64,000 nucleotides of DNA from contig NZ_ATXG01000017.1 in assembly GCF_000421565.1 (NCBI RefSeq), positions 1 through 64,000 of the forward strand. Reading direction: 5' to 3'. Both the position numbers and the translations under genes were made by a program. The notes beneath the pieces were generated by a model, which worked only from the letters and a program-made list of their open reading frames with translations, had not been told where the DNA came from and made no database searches. Shown piece by piece: positions 8,449 through 16,727 of the stretch. The stretch's first letter is position 1. Each line of letters opens with the position of its first letter. Origin of the DNA: Agromyces subbeticus DSM 16689. Its GTDB lineage: Bacteria > Actinomycetota > Actinomycetes > Actinomycetales > Microbacteriaceae.

Positions 8449-8811
8449 ATGTCCGCCATGATCCGCAAGAGCCTGAACGAACCCGAAGAGACGCGTCCAT
8501 TTGCGGATGGGAAGGGAAGGCTCGACCTCGTCAACGTTGAAGCAGGCGCCGTCGGCAGAGCCACCTTTGAATCCGGCTGGCAGTGGTCGAAGCACGTGAA
8601 GCCGATCGCGAAGACCGACAGCTGTCAGTTCGCCCACACCGGCTACATCGTGTCGGGGCGATTGAAGGTCGTCATGGACGACGGTGAAGAGAATGAGTTC
8701 GGCGCTGGCGACCTCATGGTCGTCCCGCCGGGCCACGACGCGTGGACGGTGGGCGACGAGGCGTGCGTCATCATCGACTGGCAGGGCATGGACGACTACG
8801 CCAAGCGCTAG
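8449..8811 (+). CDS. Cupin-domain protein
   Basis: A protein of 120 residues. A single cupin barrel occupies residues about 30-112. QWSKHVKPIAKTDSCQFAHTGYIVSGRL, then GAGDLMVVPPGHDAW, fit the two cupin motifs, although the first lacks the full set of metal-binding His residues (H-x-H replaced by KHVKP). AAGGAG lies ten bases before ATG 8449. An in-frame ATG at 8458 is an alternative start. It may bind a small ligand or act as an isomerase-like enzyme. No partner gene is evident. Confidence 0.85.
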   Translation: MSAMIRKSLNEPEETRPFADGKGRLDLVNVEAGAVGRATFESGWQWSKHVKPIAKTDSCQFAHTGYIVSGRLKVVMDDGEENEFGAGDLMVVPPGHDAWTVGDEACVIIDWQGMDDYAKR

Positions 8812-9151
8812 GCAGAGCGGAGAGCTTCCAGCACGACGTCACGACCATCGGTCACCGCGTTACAGCCCTCGTCGTGGTGACGAATCGGATGGCTCGTCGC
8901 ACGAGGCGCGCATTGATCTGATCACGACCTCAGCTGATGGGTGCAGCCAGATATCGATTGGGCTAGGCGAGCTCACCCCGAACGGGTGCCCCCTGCTCTC
9001 GGGGTTGTTTCGGATGACAGCGCGCACGTAGCTTCGCAGAAGCTGCCCAATCGTGAACCGTGTGGGCTGCTGAGGGGGCATTGCCGCGATCGTCTCGTGC
9101 GCCGTTGCACCGTCTTCGATCGTTCTGAACCCTACTGAAGGACCCGACCCC
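8812..9151. other. Intergenic region, nothing recognised
   Basis: These 340 bases lie between the cupin gene and the PASTA/Ltp gene. Open frames here are short, Arg/Ser-rich and lack coding character. A weak CCCC/GGGG hairpin followed by TTGTTT near 8990-9010 might act as a terminator, but the stem is only four base pairs. AAGGA at 9137-9141 is the ribosome-binding site of the next gene. Confidence 0.4.
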
Positions 9152-9940
9152 ATGAGCACCGAATCCGACAGGCCCGCTGACTTCAAGGTCGGCGACATCG
9201 TCAATGGGCACCGCCTTTCCGCACAGCCCGATGGATCGCTGGCGTGGCTTCCCCTTGATTCTCCGGCTCCAGCTCCAACTCCGGTTCCAGCGAAGAAGTC
9301 GAAGAAGGCTCTCTGGATCACGCTCGGCTCGGTCGGGGGCGTTCTCCTGCTGATAGTCATCATCGGTTCCCTGAATCGGCCCAGCGCCAAGGAACCCGTC
9401 GCGGCCGCCGCGACCGCCGCCGCCACCGAGACTCCCGTCGAAGAGGTCGAGGCGGAACCAGCCAAGTTGGTCGTCCCCGACGTGACCGGCCTAACCGCCA
9501 CCGCTGCCACGGCAGTGCTGAGCGCAGCCGGCTTCGAGGTTCCCGCCGTGGAGGACATGGCAGCAACCGTCACCGGAACGAGCCCGGCGAAGGGAGGCAT
9601 CGCCGTTGCGAAGAGCACAGTCACTTTGACCGTGGAGGTGAAGCCGAAACTGACCTTGTCGCAGCAGAATGCCGTCTCGAAGGGCCAGTCCTACCTCGCG
9701 ATGATGGGCTTCTCCCGCACCGGCCTGATCGAGCAGCTCGAGTTCGAGGGTTTCTCGACCGAAGATTCCACGTTCGCGGCCGATTTCCTCGCGCCCGACT
9801 GGAATGCGGAGGCCGCCGAGAAAGCGAAGTCGTACCTCGAGATGATGGCGTTCTCACGCGACGGACTCTACGAGCAACTGGCTTTCGAAGGCTTCGAGGC
9901 TGGGCAGATCGAGGCGGGACTCGCCGCCGTCGGCTACTAG
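9152..9940 (+). CDS. Membrane-anchored PASTA plus double Ltp-domain protein
   Basis: A protein of 262 residues. A Pro-rich cytoplasmic segment is followed by KKSKKALWI and one membrane helix (about 53-72). Outside come an Ala/Thr/Glu linker, a PASTA-like domain (VVPDVTGLTATAATAVLSAA, about 106-168) and two tandem copies of the Ltp domain (QSYLAMMGFSRTGLIEQLEFEGF and KSYLEMMAFSRDGLYEQLAFEGF). The Ltp domain is named for the phage TP-J34 lipoprotein that blocks injection of DNA by superinfecting phages. In actinobacteria it occurs in surface proteins of unknown role. Binding of cell-wall fragments via PASTA is possible. The gene is followed after 13 bases by a lipoprotein frame. Confidence 0.85.
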   Translation: MSTESDRPADFKVGDIVNGHRLSAQPDGSLAWLPLDSPAPAPTPVPAKKSKKALWITLGSVGGVLLLIVIIGSLNRPSAKEPVAAAATAAATETPVEEVEAEPAKLVVPDVTGLTATAATAVLSAAGFEVPAVEDMAATVTGTSPAKGGIAVAKSTVTLTVEVKPKLTLSQQNAVSKGQSYLAMMGFSRTGLIEQLEFEGFSTEDSTFAADFLAPDWNAEAAEKAKSYLEMMAFSRDGLYEQLAFEGFEAGQIEAGLAAVGY

Positions 9941-9953
9941 TCGAGGCGATGAC

Positions 9954-10296
9954 ATGAGTCGCCGTCCCGCGTTTCTTGCCATTCTCGCGGTCGCCTCTGT
10001 CTGCCTCCTGGCCGGATGCACGAGCAGCAACGAGGGCATCGACAACTACGAACGTAGCGAACCCGAGCCCATTGAGGTCGTGCCAGATCCGCCCGCCCCC
10101 GTACGTCGAGCCACCCGTTGTCCAGGGGTGGGATTGCTACTGGGACCCGACGATGAACGACGACTGGCACGACGACTACATGTGCACCAACGGCAGCTCC
10201 TATGATCGCCCGTACCTCATCCCCGATGACTCCTTCGTCGAAGAGTGGGAGATCGATGAGGCTGCATCCGCTTACGGAGCCGCACTGAACTCATAA
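9954..10296 (+). pseudogene. Lipoprotein gene with frameshift in a C5 run
   Basis: GAGG precedes ATG 9954. The first frame gives a signal peptide with lipobox LAGC and then an acidic stretch to EPEPIEVVPDPPAP. At the C5 run 10096-10100 the coding signal jumps to the +1 frame, which continues YVEPPVVQGWDCYWDPTM and ends at 10296. Removing one C from the run would join both parts into a 113-residue lipoprotein. The C-terminal half is acidic with two Cys. Either the gene is broken or phase-variable, or the run is a sequencing error. It probably forms an operon with the Ltp protein. Confidence 0.7.
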
Positions 10297-10346
10297 AGGC
10301 GCCGGCCTGATTGAAGGCGTCACCGAGAACTCGAGTGGCAGGTCCG

Positions 10347-10844
10347 TCATGTCAGGTCACCGTCGACAGGGGCAAACACCCCATCGCCACGCACCCGCGG
10401 CGTCAGCCGAATCACCGGTATCTCTCGATCGGTTACGCGCTCGTACCGCGCGAACCCCGAGGCCTGTGCCGAGATTCGCCGCCAGACCGCGTCACGCTCA
10501 GCGCCGTGCAACTGCTCGGGCGAGACGTCGATGCGCTGCCCGGCGAACTCGATGCGCACCCGGTCGGGGTGAGCGGCGAGGTTGTAGTACCACGAGGGAT
10601 TGCGGGCGGCACCGCTCGCCGAAGCGACGATGTACCTCGTGTCGCCCTCCCCCGAAAAGCACCGCACCGGAGTCATCCGCTCTTCGCCGGTCTTCTTGCC
10701 GATCGTGACGAGCACGAGCTTGTCGCCGCGCCGGGTGCCCTTGCGGCGAATGCTGTCGACCATTCGCCGGTTGCCCCACTGCTCGAGCCGGCTCCGCCCC
10801 GGCTGGCGCGCCCCTCGGGTGCCGTTCCGTGTGTCGAAGCTCAC
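10347..10844 (-). CDS. Deazaflavin (F420)-dependent nitroreductase-family protein
   Basis: A protein of 165 residues. It resembles the Ddn-type split-beta-barrel family (LVLVTIGKKTGEERMTPVRCF, then NPSWYYNLAAHPDRVRIE), whose members use reduced F420 (some bind FMN) to reduce quinones or nitro compounds. The GTG start at 10844 overlaps the stop of the response-regulator gene as GTGA, so translation is probably coupled, and this start also removes an Arg-rich non-coding upstream stretch. As the third gene of the kinase/regulator operon, it may respond to the same signal. The native substrate is unknown. Confidence 0.88.
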   Translation of the reverse strand: MSFDTRNGTRGARQPGRSRLEQWGNRRMVDSIRRKGTRRGDKLVLVTIGKKTGEERMTPVRCFSGEGDTRYIVASASGAARNPSWYYNLAAHPDRVRIEFAGQRIDVSPEQLHGAERDAVWRRISAQASGFARYERVTDREIPVIRLTPRVRGDGVFAPVDGDLT

Positions 10845-11524
10845 GATGAATCCCCGTCCTGAAGAAACGCGAGCACCGCGGCCACCCGTCGATGCACGCC
10901 GCTCTCGGGCAACCGCAGCTTCGTGAAGATCGCGTTCACGTGCTTCTCGACCGTGGAGGTCGACAGGAAGAGCGCCCGCTCGATGCCCGCGTTCGTCTTG
11001 CCCACCGCCATCTCGCGCAGCACGTCGAGTTCGCGCGGCGACAGCGTGGCGAGGGGGCCCGACGCCCCGGCCGCTCTGCGGCGACGCACGAGGGTGTCGA
11101 CGATCAGCGGGTCGATCACCGAGCCGCCGACGCACACCTCGCGGAGCGCGTGCACGAGGTCTTCGAGATCGCCGATGCGGTCCTTCAGCACGTACCCGAG
11201 CCCCGCCGAACCGTCGGCGAAGAGGGCGAGCGCGTAGCTCTCGTCGGCGTGCTGCGACAGCACCACCACCCCGGTATCGGGATGCGACGTGCGAATAGCA
11301 CGGGCCGCCTCGATACCCTCCATGTGATGGCCGGGCGGCATGCGGATGTCGGTGAGCACGGCCTGCGGCGAGAGCCGCCGCACGGCGTCGAGCAGCTCGG
11401 CCGCGTTTCCGGTCGACGCGACCACGTCGATCTCACCTGAGTCCTCGAGCAGGCGCCGCAGCCCCTCGCGCACGAGGTAGTTGTCTTCGGCGATCACGAC
11501 GCGCAGCACCCCCGACTCATCCAC
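10841..11524 (-). CDS. NarL/LuxR-type response regulator
   Basis: A protein of 227 residues. The receiver domain (about 5-125) begins LRVVIAEDNYLVREGL, with the phospho-accepting Asp in VLTDIRMPP, and ends with Lys in YVLKDRIGD. The C-terminal LuxR-type HTH (about 150-215) contains LSPRELDVLREMAVGKTNAGI and STSTVEKHVNAIFTKL. The GTG start at 11524 overlaps the end of the kinase gene by eight bases, so the pair is co-translated. It is the cognate partner of the adjacent histidine kinase. Target genes are not evident, apart from the co-transcribed reductase. Confidence 0.93.
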   Translation of the reverse strand: MDESGVLRVVIAEDNYLVREGLRRLLEDSGEIDVVASTGNAAELLDAVRRLSPQAVLTDIRMPPGHHMEGIEAARAIRTSHPDTGVVVLSQHADESYALALFADGSAGLGYVLKDRIGDLEDLVHALREVCVGGSVIDPLIVDTLVRRRRAAGASGPLATLSPRELDVLREMAVGKTNAGIERALFLSTSTVEKHVNAIFTKLRLPESGVHRRVAAVLAFLQDGDSS

Positions 11525-13625
11525 CGGCCGCGACCTCCGCCCCCCTCGTGGGTGCACCTTCGTCGACCGGCAGGTCCACGAGCAGGGTCGTTCCCGTCGG
11601 CTCGCCCGGCGACACCCGCATCGTTCCGCGTAGCGCAGCGACCCGGTCGCGGATGTTCGCCAGCCCGCCGCTCGACACCGACGCCGGCGCAACAGCGCCC
11701 ATGCCGCATCCGTCATCGCTGATCGCGATACGCAGGTGACCGTCATCGCGCGCCAGCCCGACCGAAGCGCGGGTCGCATTCGCGTGCTTGGCCGTGTTCG
11801 CGAGCGCCTCGCGCACGACGTAGTAGGCGGTCGTCTCGACCTCGTCGGAGAACCGCTCGGCGCGCACGTCATCGTCGGCCTCAACGGTCAACGGAATCGG
11901 GTACCGCGCCACCCCCGACTCGACGGCCGCGACGAGGCCGTTGTCACTCAGCACCGGTGGGTGGATGCCTCGGGCGAGCTCGCGCAGGTCGGTGAGCGTC
12001 TCGCGGGCCTGGTCCTGCAGTTCGGCGAGTTCGTCGGGCGTCAGCTCCCCGCGCTGCAGGCGATTGCGGGCGAGCCGGAGACCGGCGATCTGCGCCACCA
12101 CATCCTGCTGAATACCGTCGTGCAGGTCGCGCTCGAGGCGCCTTCGCTCGTCGTCCTGAGCGGCGACCAGCCGCTCGCGCGACGCGGTCAGCTCGTCGAG
12201 TTGCTCGGCGAGTTGCTCGGTCAGGCGCACATTGGCGACGGATGCCGCGGCCTGCCCCGCGATCGTACGCAGCAGCGTTCGCTCGGCGTCGCTGTATTCG
12301 CCTCGACGCCTCGGGCCGAGCTCGATGCGGCCGAGTCGCTCGTCGCCGCGCATGAGGTCGGCGGTCTCGACAGGCTCGGTTTCGACAGGGTCAACCGGCA
12401 GGGGGGTTTCGACCGGCTCGACCTGCGGGCTGGTCCCGACCGGCGCTTCGGCGAGCGCACCGCCGGGCGTCGCGAGCCGGATGCGCACCCACGACGCGCC
12501 CAGCCCCTCGCGCACGGCTTCCGCGAGGCGGGTGAGCAGGTCGCGGGGCTCGCCGGCCTGCTCGAGTCGGGCGCCGAGCTCGCTGAGCATGGCGAGCTGG
12601 CGGTCGCGGTCGCCGAACACCGCGCGGAGGATCCACCGTTGCATCCAGGTGCGCAGCGGCAGCAGGCAGACGGCGAGGATGGTCGTGACCAGCACGGCCG
12701 CCACCACCCGCAGCGGCCCCGCCAGCAGGATGGCGGGCGTCGCCACGGCGGCGGCGTAGACGACCGTGATGAGCAGGTTCGACGAGCGGGCGACGAACCG
12801 CCCGCGGTCGCCCGGTGCGATATCGAAGGCGCCCGAGCGGAGGATGCCGTGGATCGCGGCGATCGGCACCGCGATGAGCGCCGCATAGACGAGCAGGGCG
12901 ATGGCCTCGATGTCGGGCAGGAGCGTCCACAGCGCGAACGCCACGATCGCGCCCGCGACGGTCAGCGCCATCACCCGCGTGCGCGCTCGCACTTCGGGCG
13001 CACCGAAGATCGCACGGGAGGCGAGCACCGCCAGCCCGAGCGCAACGGCGGGCCACGCCTGGAAGACGAGCAGGTGCACCGCGGGAGCCGCCCACTCCAG
13101 CCAGGGCACCACGTACGGATTCGGGATGCCCTCTCCGCTGATGCCGGCATACGGCGACATCACCACGTGCGAGGTCGTCAGCAGCGTGAGCGGGCCGGTG
13201 AGCATCGGCGTCCACAGGAACACCACGGCGACGCGCTGCCACCGCCGCTCGACGACACCGTCGGGGAACGTGGCGAAGACGACCAAGAAGGCCGAGGTCG
13301 CCGTCGCGTCCGCTGTCAGCCCGATCACGTTGAATATCGGGAACCACGGCTCGGCGACGATCTCGAGGTTCCGTTGGAGGAATGTCTCGTACGCCGAGCC
13401 GACGAGCATCGCGGTCGCAGCGAGGGCGACGAGCACGGCGATGCGTGACGACGACACGGTGAGCAGCCACATGCCGAACACGAACAACGGCAGCACGCCG
13501 AGCAGCGGCCAGGCGAGACCGTGATCGACGTCGGCCTCGAGGAAGCCGCGAACGACGACGACGTAGCAGAGCGCCGCGACCCCGATGGGGCCGAGCGTCG
13601 CGAGGCATACCCACCTGCGCTGCAC
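11517..13625 (-). CDS. Sensor histidine kinase, HisKA_3 (NarL-system) type
   Basis: A protein of 702 residues. The N-terminal ~390 residues hold about ten membrane segments. A GAF-like domain follows (about 400-500), then a coiled region, the dimerisation helix with phospho-acceptor His in RRLERDLHDGIQQDV, and the HATPase domain with REALANTAKHANA (N box) and ISDDGCGMG (G1). GTG 13625 is chosen because AGGAGG lies eleven bases upstream. The frame is open further but encodes no recognisable protein there. The GAF domain contains an odd insertion rich in EPVET (see 12363-12423). It signals to the regulator at 10841-11524. Confidence 0.92.
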   Translation of the reverse strand: MQRRWVCLATLGPIGVAALCYVVVVRGFLEADVDHGLAWPLLGVLPLFVFGMWLLTVSSSRIAVLVALAATAMLVGSAYETFLQRNLEIVAEPWFPIFNVIGLTADATATSAFLVVFATFPDGVVERRWQRVAVVFLWTPMLTGPLTLLTTSHVVMSPYAGISGEGIPNPYVVPWLEWAAPAVHLLVFQAWPAVALGLAVLASRAIFGAPEVRARTRVMALTVAGAIVAFALWTLLPDIEAIALLVYAALIAVPIAAIHGILRSGAFDIAPGDRGRFVARSSNLLITVVYAAAVATPAILLAGPLRVVAAVLVTTILAVCLLPLRTWMQRWILRAVFGDRDRQLAMLSELGARLEQAGEPRDLLTRLAEAVREGLGASWVRIRLATPGGALAEAPVGTSPQVEPVETPLPVDPVETEPVETADLMRGDERLGRIELGPRRRGEYSDAERTLLRTIAGQAAASVANVRLTEQLAEQLDELTASRERLVAAQDDERRRLERDLHDGIQQDVVAQIAGLRLARNRLQRGELTPDELAELQDQARETLTDLRELARGIHPPVLSDNGLVAAVESGVARYPIPLTVEADDDVRAERFSDEVETTAYYVVREALANTAKHANATRASVGLARDDGHLRIAISDDGCGMGAVAPASVSSGGLANIRDRVAALRGTMRVSPGEPTGTTLLVDLPVDEGAPTRGAEVAAGG
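12363..12423 (+). repeat. Three ~19-bp dispersed-type repeats inside the kinase gene
   Basis: Related words GGTCTCGACAGGCTCGG (12363-12379), GGTTTCGACAGGGTCAACC (12378-12396) and GGTTTCGACCGGCTCGACC (12405-12423) follow each other. They resemble the GGTTTCGACAAGCTCAACC-type short repeats that I recall from intergenic DNA of Microbacteriaceae. Here they are read in frame and give a VEPVET/VDPVET/EPVET linker inside the GAF domain. Confidence 0.65.
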
Positions 13626-13820
13626 GCTCCCATGCTCCTCCTGTCGAGCCGATCGCGGGAGGGGGCCTGCCCCGGCATCCCTTAGCAGGCAGCCCCCATG
13701 CGCAGCGCAGCGCGCCGCCATGCGGCATCCGGTTGTCTGCGTTCCGGCGCCCGCCACGACTCGACAAGGTGAGGGGCGAGCGGATGCCACGCCTCGGCGC
13801 CGCACGAAGGAGAAGGCCTC

Positions 13821-14333
13821 ATGCGCAAGCTGTACACCGGACTCGCCTGGACCGTCGCGGGCGCCGTCGTCGTGCAGGCCGCCGCGATCGCGTTCGCGTT
13901 CGGCGGCATGCTCAATCTCGTCTCGGAGGGCGGGGTCGTCGACAAGGCGCTGCTCGAGAGCTTTCAGGCGGCGGGGGTCGGCGAACTCGGATTCATGATC
14001 CACGGCCTCGTGGGAGCCGTCCTCATTCCCCTCATCGCGCTCACCCTGCTCGTGGTCTCGTTCTTCGTGCGAGTGCGCGGCGCCAAGCTGTGGGCGGCGA
14101 TCGTCTTCGGGCTCGTGGCGCTGCAGGTGACGCTCGGCTTCTCGATCACGGATGTGCCGTATCTCGGGCTGATCCACGGGGCGAACGCCCTGGCCGTGGT
14201 GGCCGCGGGCTCGGTCGCCGCGCTGCGGGTTCGGCGCGGGCGCAAGATCGACACTGCAGAGAGAGCCGACACGACCGACGCGGCCGACGCGCCGCCCGCT
14301 GAGGGGGCGAGCCCCGATGCCGTCGCGGCGTGA
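13821..14333 (+). CDS. Four-TM membrane protein paired with a multicopper oxidase
   Basis: A protein of 170 residues with four predicted membrane helices and a hydrophilic Ala/Asp-rich tail. Histidines inside helices (FMIHGLVGAVL and GLIHGANAL) could bind haem or copper, but no known family motif is certain. AAGGAG precedes ATG 13821. Its 3' end overlaps the multicopper oxidase gene by 17 bases, so the two are co-translated. It may assist electron transfer or copper supply for the oxidase. That role is inferred from context only. The 195 bp upstream, shared with the divergent kinase, contain an imperfect G5/C5 hairpin near 13653-13700. Confidence 0.8.
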   Translation: MRKLYTGLAWTVAGAVVVQAAAIAFAFGGMLNLVSEGGVVDKALLESFQAAGVGELGFMIHGLVGAVLIPLIALTLLVVSFFVRVRGAKLWAAIVFGLVALQVTLGFSITDVPYLGLIHGANALAVVAAGSVAALRVRRGRKIDTAERADTTDAADAPPAEGASPDAVAA

Positions 14334-15846
14334 GGTGCTGCGGCGAGCCGCCGTCGGCGTCGCGGTTGCGACCGCGCTCGGCGCCGGCGCGCTCGCGTGG
14401 AGCTCCACGCTGCTCGGCGAGTACTCGGTGATGTCCATGGGCAGTGGGCAGGATGGCGGTGGCCAGGCTGGCGACGGGCACTCGGGCCACGCGCAGCACA
14501 GCGGCGCGGTCGGCGTAGCGCACGGAGCATCCGGAACTTTCGCGACCGGCGGCGACGTCAGCGTGACCTCGCTCACCGCCGACCCCGACCGCCCCGCCGA
14601 CGTCGAGGTCGAGCTCACCGCCCGCCAGGAGACCATCGACGTGCCCGGCGGCCGTGCGGTCGAGGGGTACACCGTGAACGGCTCGTCGCCCGGTCCGGAA
14701 CTGCGAGCGCAGCAGGGCGACCTCATCGAGGTCACGTTCAGGAACGAATCGGTGACGGCCGGCGCCACCCTCCACTGGCACGGCATCGACGTGCCGAACG
14801 CGGCCGACGGCGTCGCCGGCATCACGCAGGACGCCGTGCCGGCCGGCGGGCACCACGTGTACCGATTCGTCGCAGAGGATGCCGGCACGTACTGGTACCA
14901 CTCGCACCAGGTGTCGCGCGAGCAGGTGCTGCGCGGACTGCTCGGCGCCCTCGTGATCGACCCCGTCGCTCCGGCGGATGCTGCGGCCGACCTCGACATC
15001 ACCGCGCTGCTGCACGTCTACGGCGGGCAGCACACTCTGAACGGGCGGGTCGCCGACGAGCGCATCGACGCACCGCCGGGATCGACCGTTCGGGTTCGGG
15101 TGATCAACTCCGACCAGGGCACCGCGGCCGTATGGTCGGATTCGCCGTTCCGGGTGATCGCGACCGACGGGCGCGACATCAATGAGCCGACGGACCTCCG
15201 CGGCCAGCGGCTGCTCATCCCGGCCGGCGGGCGAGCGGATGTCGCGGTGCAGGCGCCGCAGCACGGTTCTGCCGCGCTGCACGTCGGTGGTGCTCGCCGG
15301 GTGCTGATCGGCGACCCCGAGGCATCCGTGCCCTCGATCGCACAGCCCTCGAAGAGCGTCGACCTGCTCTCGTACGGTGCGCCCGAACCTCTGGGGTTCG
15401 ACCCGTCGTCGCCTGACCGGTCGTACGACTACGTGATCGCGCGCCGGTTCGGTCTCATCGACGGCCGGCCGGGCAACTTCTGGACGATCAACGGCCGCAT
15501 GTTCCCCGACGTACCGATGTTCCACGTGGCCGAGGGCGACGTCGTCGTGATGCGCATCGTCAACGAGTCGGGCGAGGTGCATCCGATGCACCTGCACGGG
15601 CATCACATCGTGGTGCTCTCACGCGAAGGCACTGCGGCCTCCGGCAGCCCATGGTGGGTCGACTCGCTCGACGTGCGCCCCGGCGAGTCGTATGAGATCG
15701 CCTTCATCGCCGACAACCCGGGCATCTGGAGCGACCACTGCCACACTCTCCCGCACGCGGTCGACGGCCTCGTCGCCCACCTCATGTACGACGGCGTCAC
15801 GACACCGTTCACGATCCACGGGAGTGCTGGCAATCAGCCGGAGTGA
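14317..15846 (+). CDS. Multicopper oxidase (laccase-like), Tat-exported
   Basis: A protein of 509 residues. SRREVLRR at the N-terminus followed by a hydrophobic stretch is a Tat signal. A His/Gly/Met-rich segment (about 40-70) may sequester copper. Two or three cupredoxin domains follow. The copper ligands are complete: HWHG (about 153), WYHSH (about 193), HPMHLHGHH (about 421) and HCHTLPH (about 474). Enzymes of this family oxidise phenols, metals or Cu(I) while reducing oxygen to water. The start overlaps the preceding membrane-protein gene. A role in copper tolerance is possible, though no copper sensor gene is nearby. Confidence 0.93.
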   Translation: MPSRREVLRRAAVGVAVATALGAGALAWSSTLLGEYSVMSMGSGQDGGGQAGDGHSGHAQHSGAVGVAHGASGTFATGGDVSVTSLTADPDRPADVEVELTARQETIDVPGGRAVEGYTVNGSSPGPELRAQQGDLIEVTFRNESVTAGATLHWHGIDVPNAADGVAGITQDAVPAGGHHVYRFVAEDAGTYWYHSHQVSREQVLRGLLGALVIDPVAPADAAADLDITALLHVYGGQHTLNGRVADERIDAPPGSTVRVRVINSDQGTAAVWSDSPFRVIATDGRDINEPTDLRGQRLLIPAGGRADVAVQAPQHGSAALHVGGARRVLIGDPEASVPSIAQPSKSVDLLSYGAPEPLGFDPSSPDRSYDYVIARRFGLIDGRPGNFWTINGRMFPDVPMFHVAEGDVVVMRIVNESGEVHPMHLHGHHIVVLSREGTAASGSPWWVDSLDVRPGESYEIAFIADNPGIWSDHCHTLPHAVDGLVAHLMYDGVTTPFTIHGSAGNQPE

Positions 15847-15851
15847 CTGGT

Positions 15852-16727
15852 CTACCGCACCAGCTGAGCCGCCTCGTCGAGACGCCCGAGCTTGTTCGGG
15901 TTGGCGATCGAGAAGATTCGCGTGATGCGATCACCCTCGATCTCGAAGCAGATCGCACCGGCGAGCTCGCCGTCGACCTCGCCGCGAATCGCGGGATGTC
16001 CGTTCACCCACGTCGGCCTCGCCTCGAACGGCAGCGCGAGCTTCGCGAGGCCGCCGAGCAGGTAGCGGGCGATCTTGTCGGCGCCCTGGATCGGCCGGAG
16101 CGCGGCACCCTTCACCAGTCCGCCGCCGTCGGCGACGGAGACCACATCGGGCGCGAGCACGTCCATCAGACCCTGCAGATCGCCCGAGTTGACCGCCGTG
16201 AGAAACCTCGCGACGACCGCCTCCTGCTCGGCACGGTCGACCGTGACACGTGGGCGCCGGGCGGCGACGTGCTCTTTCGCCCGGTGGGCGATCTGCCGCA
16301 CGGCCGCCGGCGACTTGTCGACGGCAGCCGCGATCTCGTCGTACGGCACGTCGAACACCTCGCGCAGCACGAACACCGCGCGCTCGGTCGGGCCGAGCGT
16401 CTCGAGCACGGTCAGCATCGCGATCGACACGCTCTCGGCGAGCTCGACGTCGTCTGCGACATCCGGAGTCGTGAGCAGCGGCTCGGGCAGCCACTCCCCC
16501 ACGTACGACTCGCGCCGGCGCGACATCGTGCGCAAGTGGTTCAAGGCTTGCCGCGTGACGATGCGCACGAGATACGCGCGCGGGTCGCGCACCTCGTCGC
16601 GCGCGACATCCGCCCATCGCAGCCAGGACTCCTGCAGCACGTCTTCAGCGTCGGCCGCGGAGCCGAGCATCTCGTACGCGACCGTGAAGAGCAGGCCGCG
16701 GTGCGTGATGAACGGATCGTCGGTCAT
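15852..16727 (-). CDS. ECF41-type RNA polymerase sigma factor (SigJ-like)
   Basis: A protein of 291 residues. Region 2 (about 5-75) and region 4 (about 105-165) of an ECF sigma factor are followed by a SnoaL-like extension to the end. The hallmark motifs of group ECF41 are all visible: WLPEP between regions 2 and 4 (79-83), DGGG (200-203) and NPNKL near the end (NPDKL in the consensus). In this group the C-terminal domain replaces an anti-sigma factor in controlling activity. ATG 16727 overlaps the stop of the AhpD-like gene as ATGA. ECF41 genes are known to sit beside carboxymuconolactone decarboxylase, oxidoreductase or epimerase genes, as here. Confidence 0.93.
   Translation of the reverse strand: MTDDPFITHRGLLFTVAYEMLGSAADAEDVLQESWLRWADVARDEVRDPRAYLVRIVTRQALNHLRTMSRRRESYVGEWLPEPLLTTPDVADDVELAESVSIAMLTVLETLGPTERAVFVLREVFDVPYDEIAAAVDKSPAAVRQIAHRAKEHVAARRPRVTVDRAEQEAVVARFLTAVNSGDLQGLMDVLAPDVVSVADGGGLVKGAALRPIQGADKIARYLLGGLAKLALPFEARPTWVNGHPAIRGEVDGELAGAICFEIEGDRITRIFSIANPNKLGRLDEAAQLVR

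Noticed and set aside
13653..13700. G5/C5 hairpin upstream of the copper-linked operon as a riboswitch
   Set aside because: The stem is imperfect with a bulge, it fits no riboswitch class that I know, and its orientation relative to either gene is uncertain.
13626..15002. N-terminal extension of the kinase frame to 15002
   Set aside because: It is antisense to the multicopper oxidase and its neighbour and encodes low-complexity residues. The GTG at 13625 with AGGAGG upstream explains the gene.
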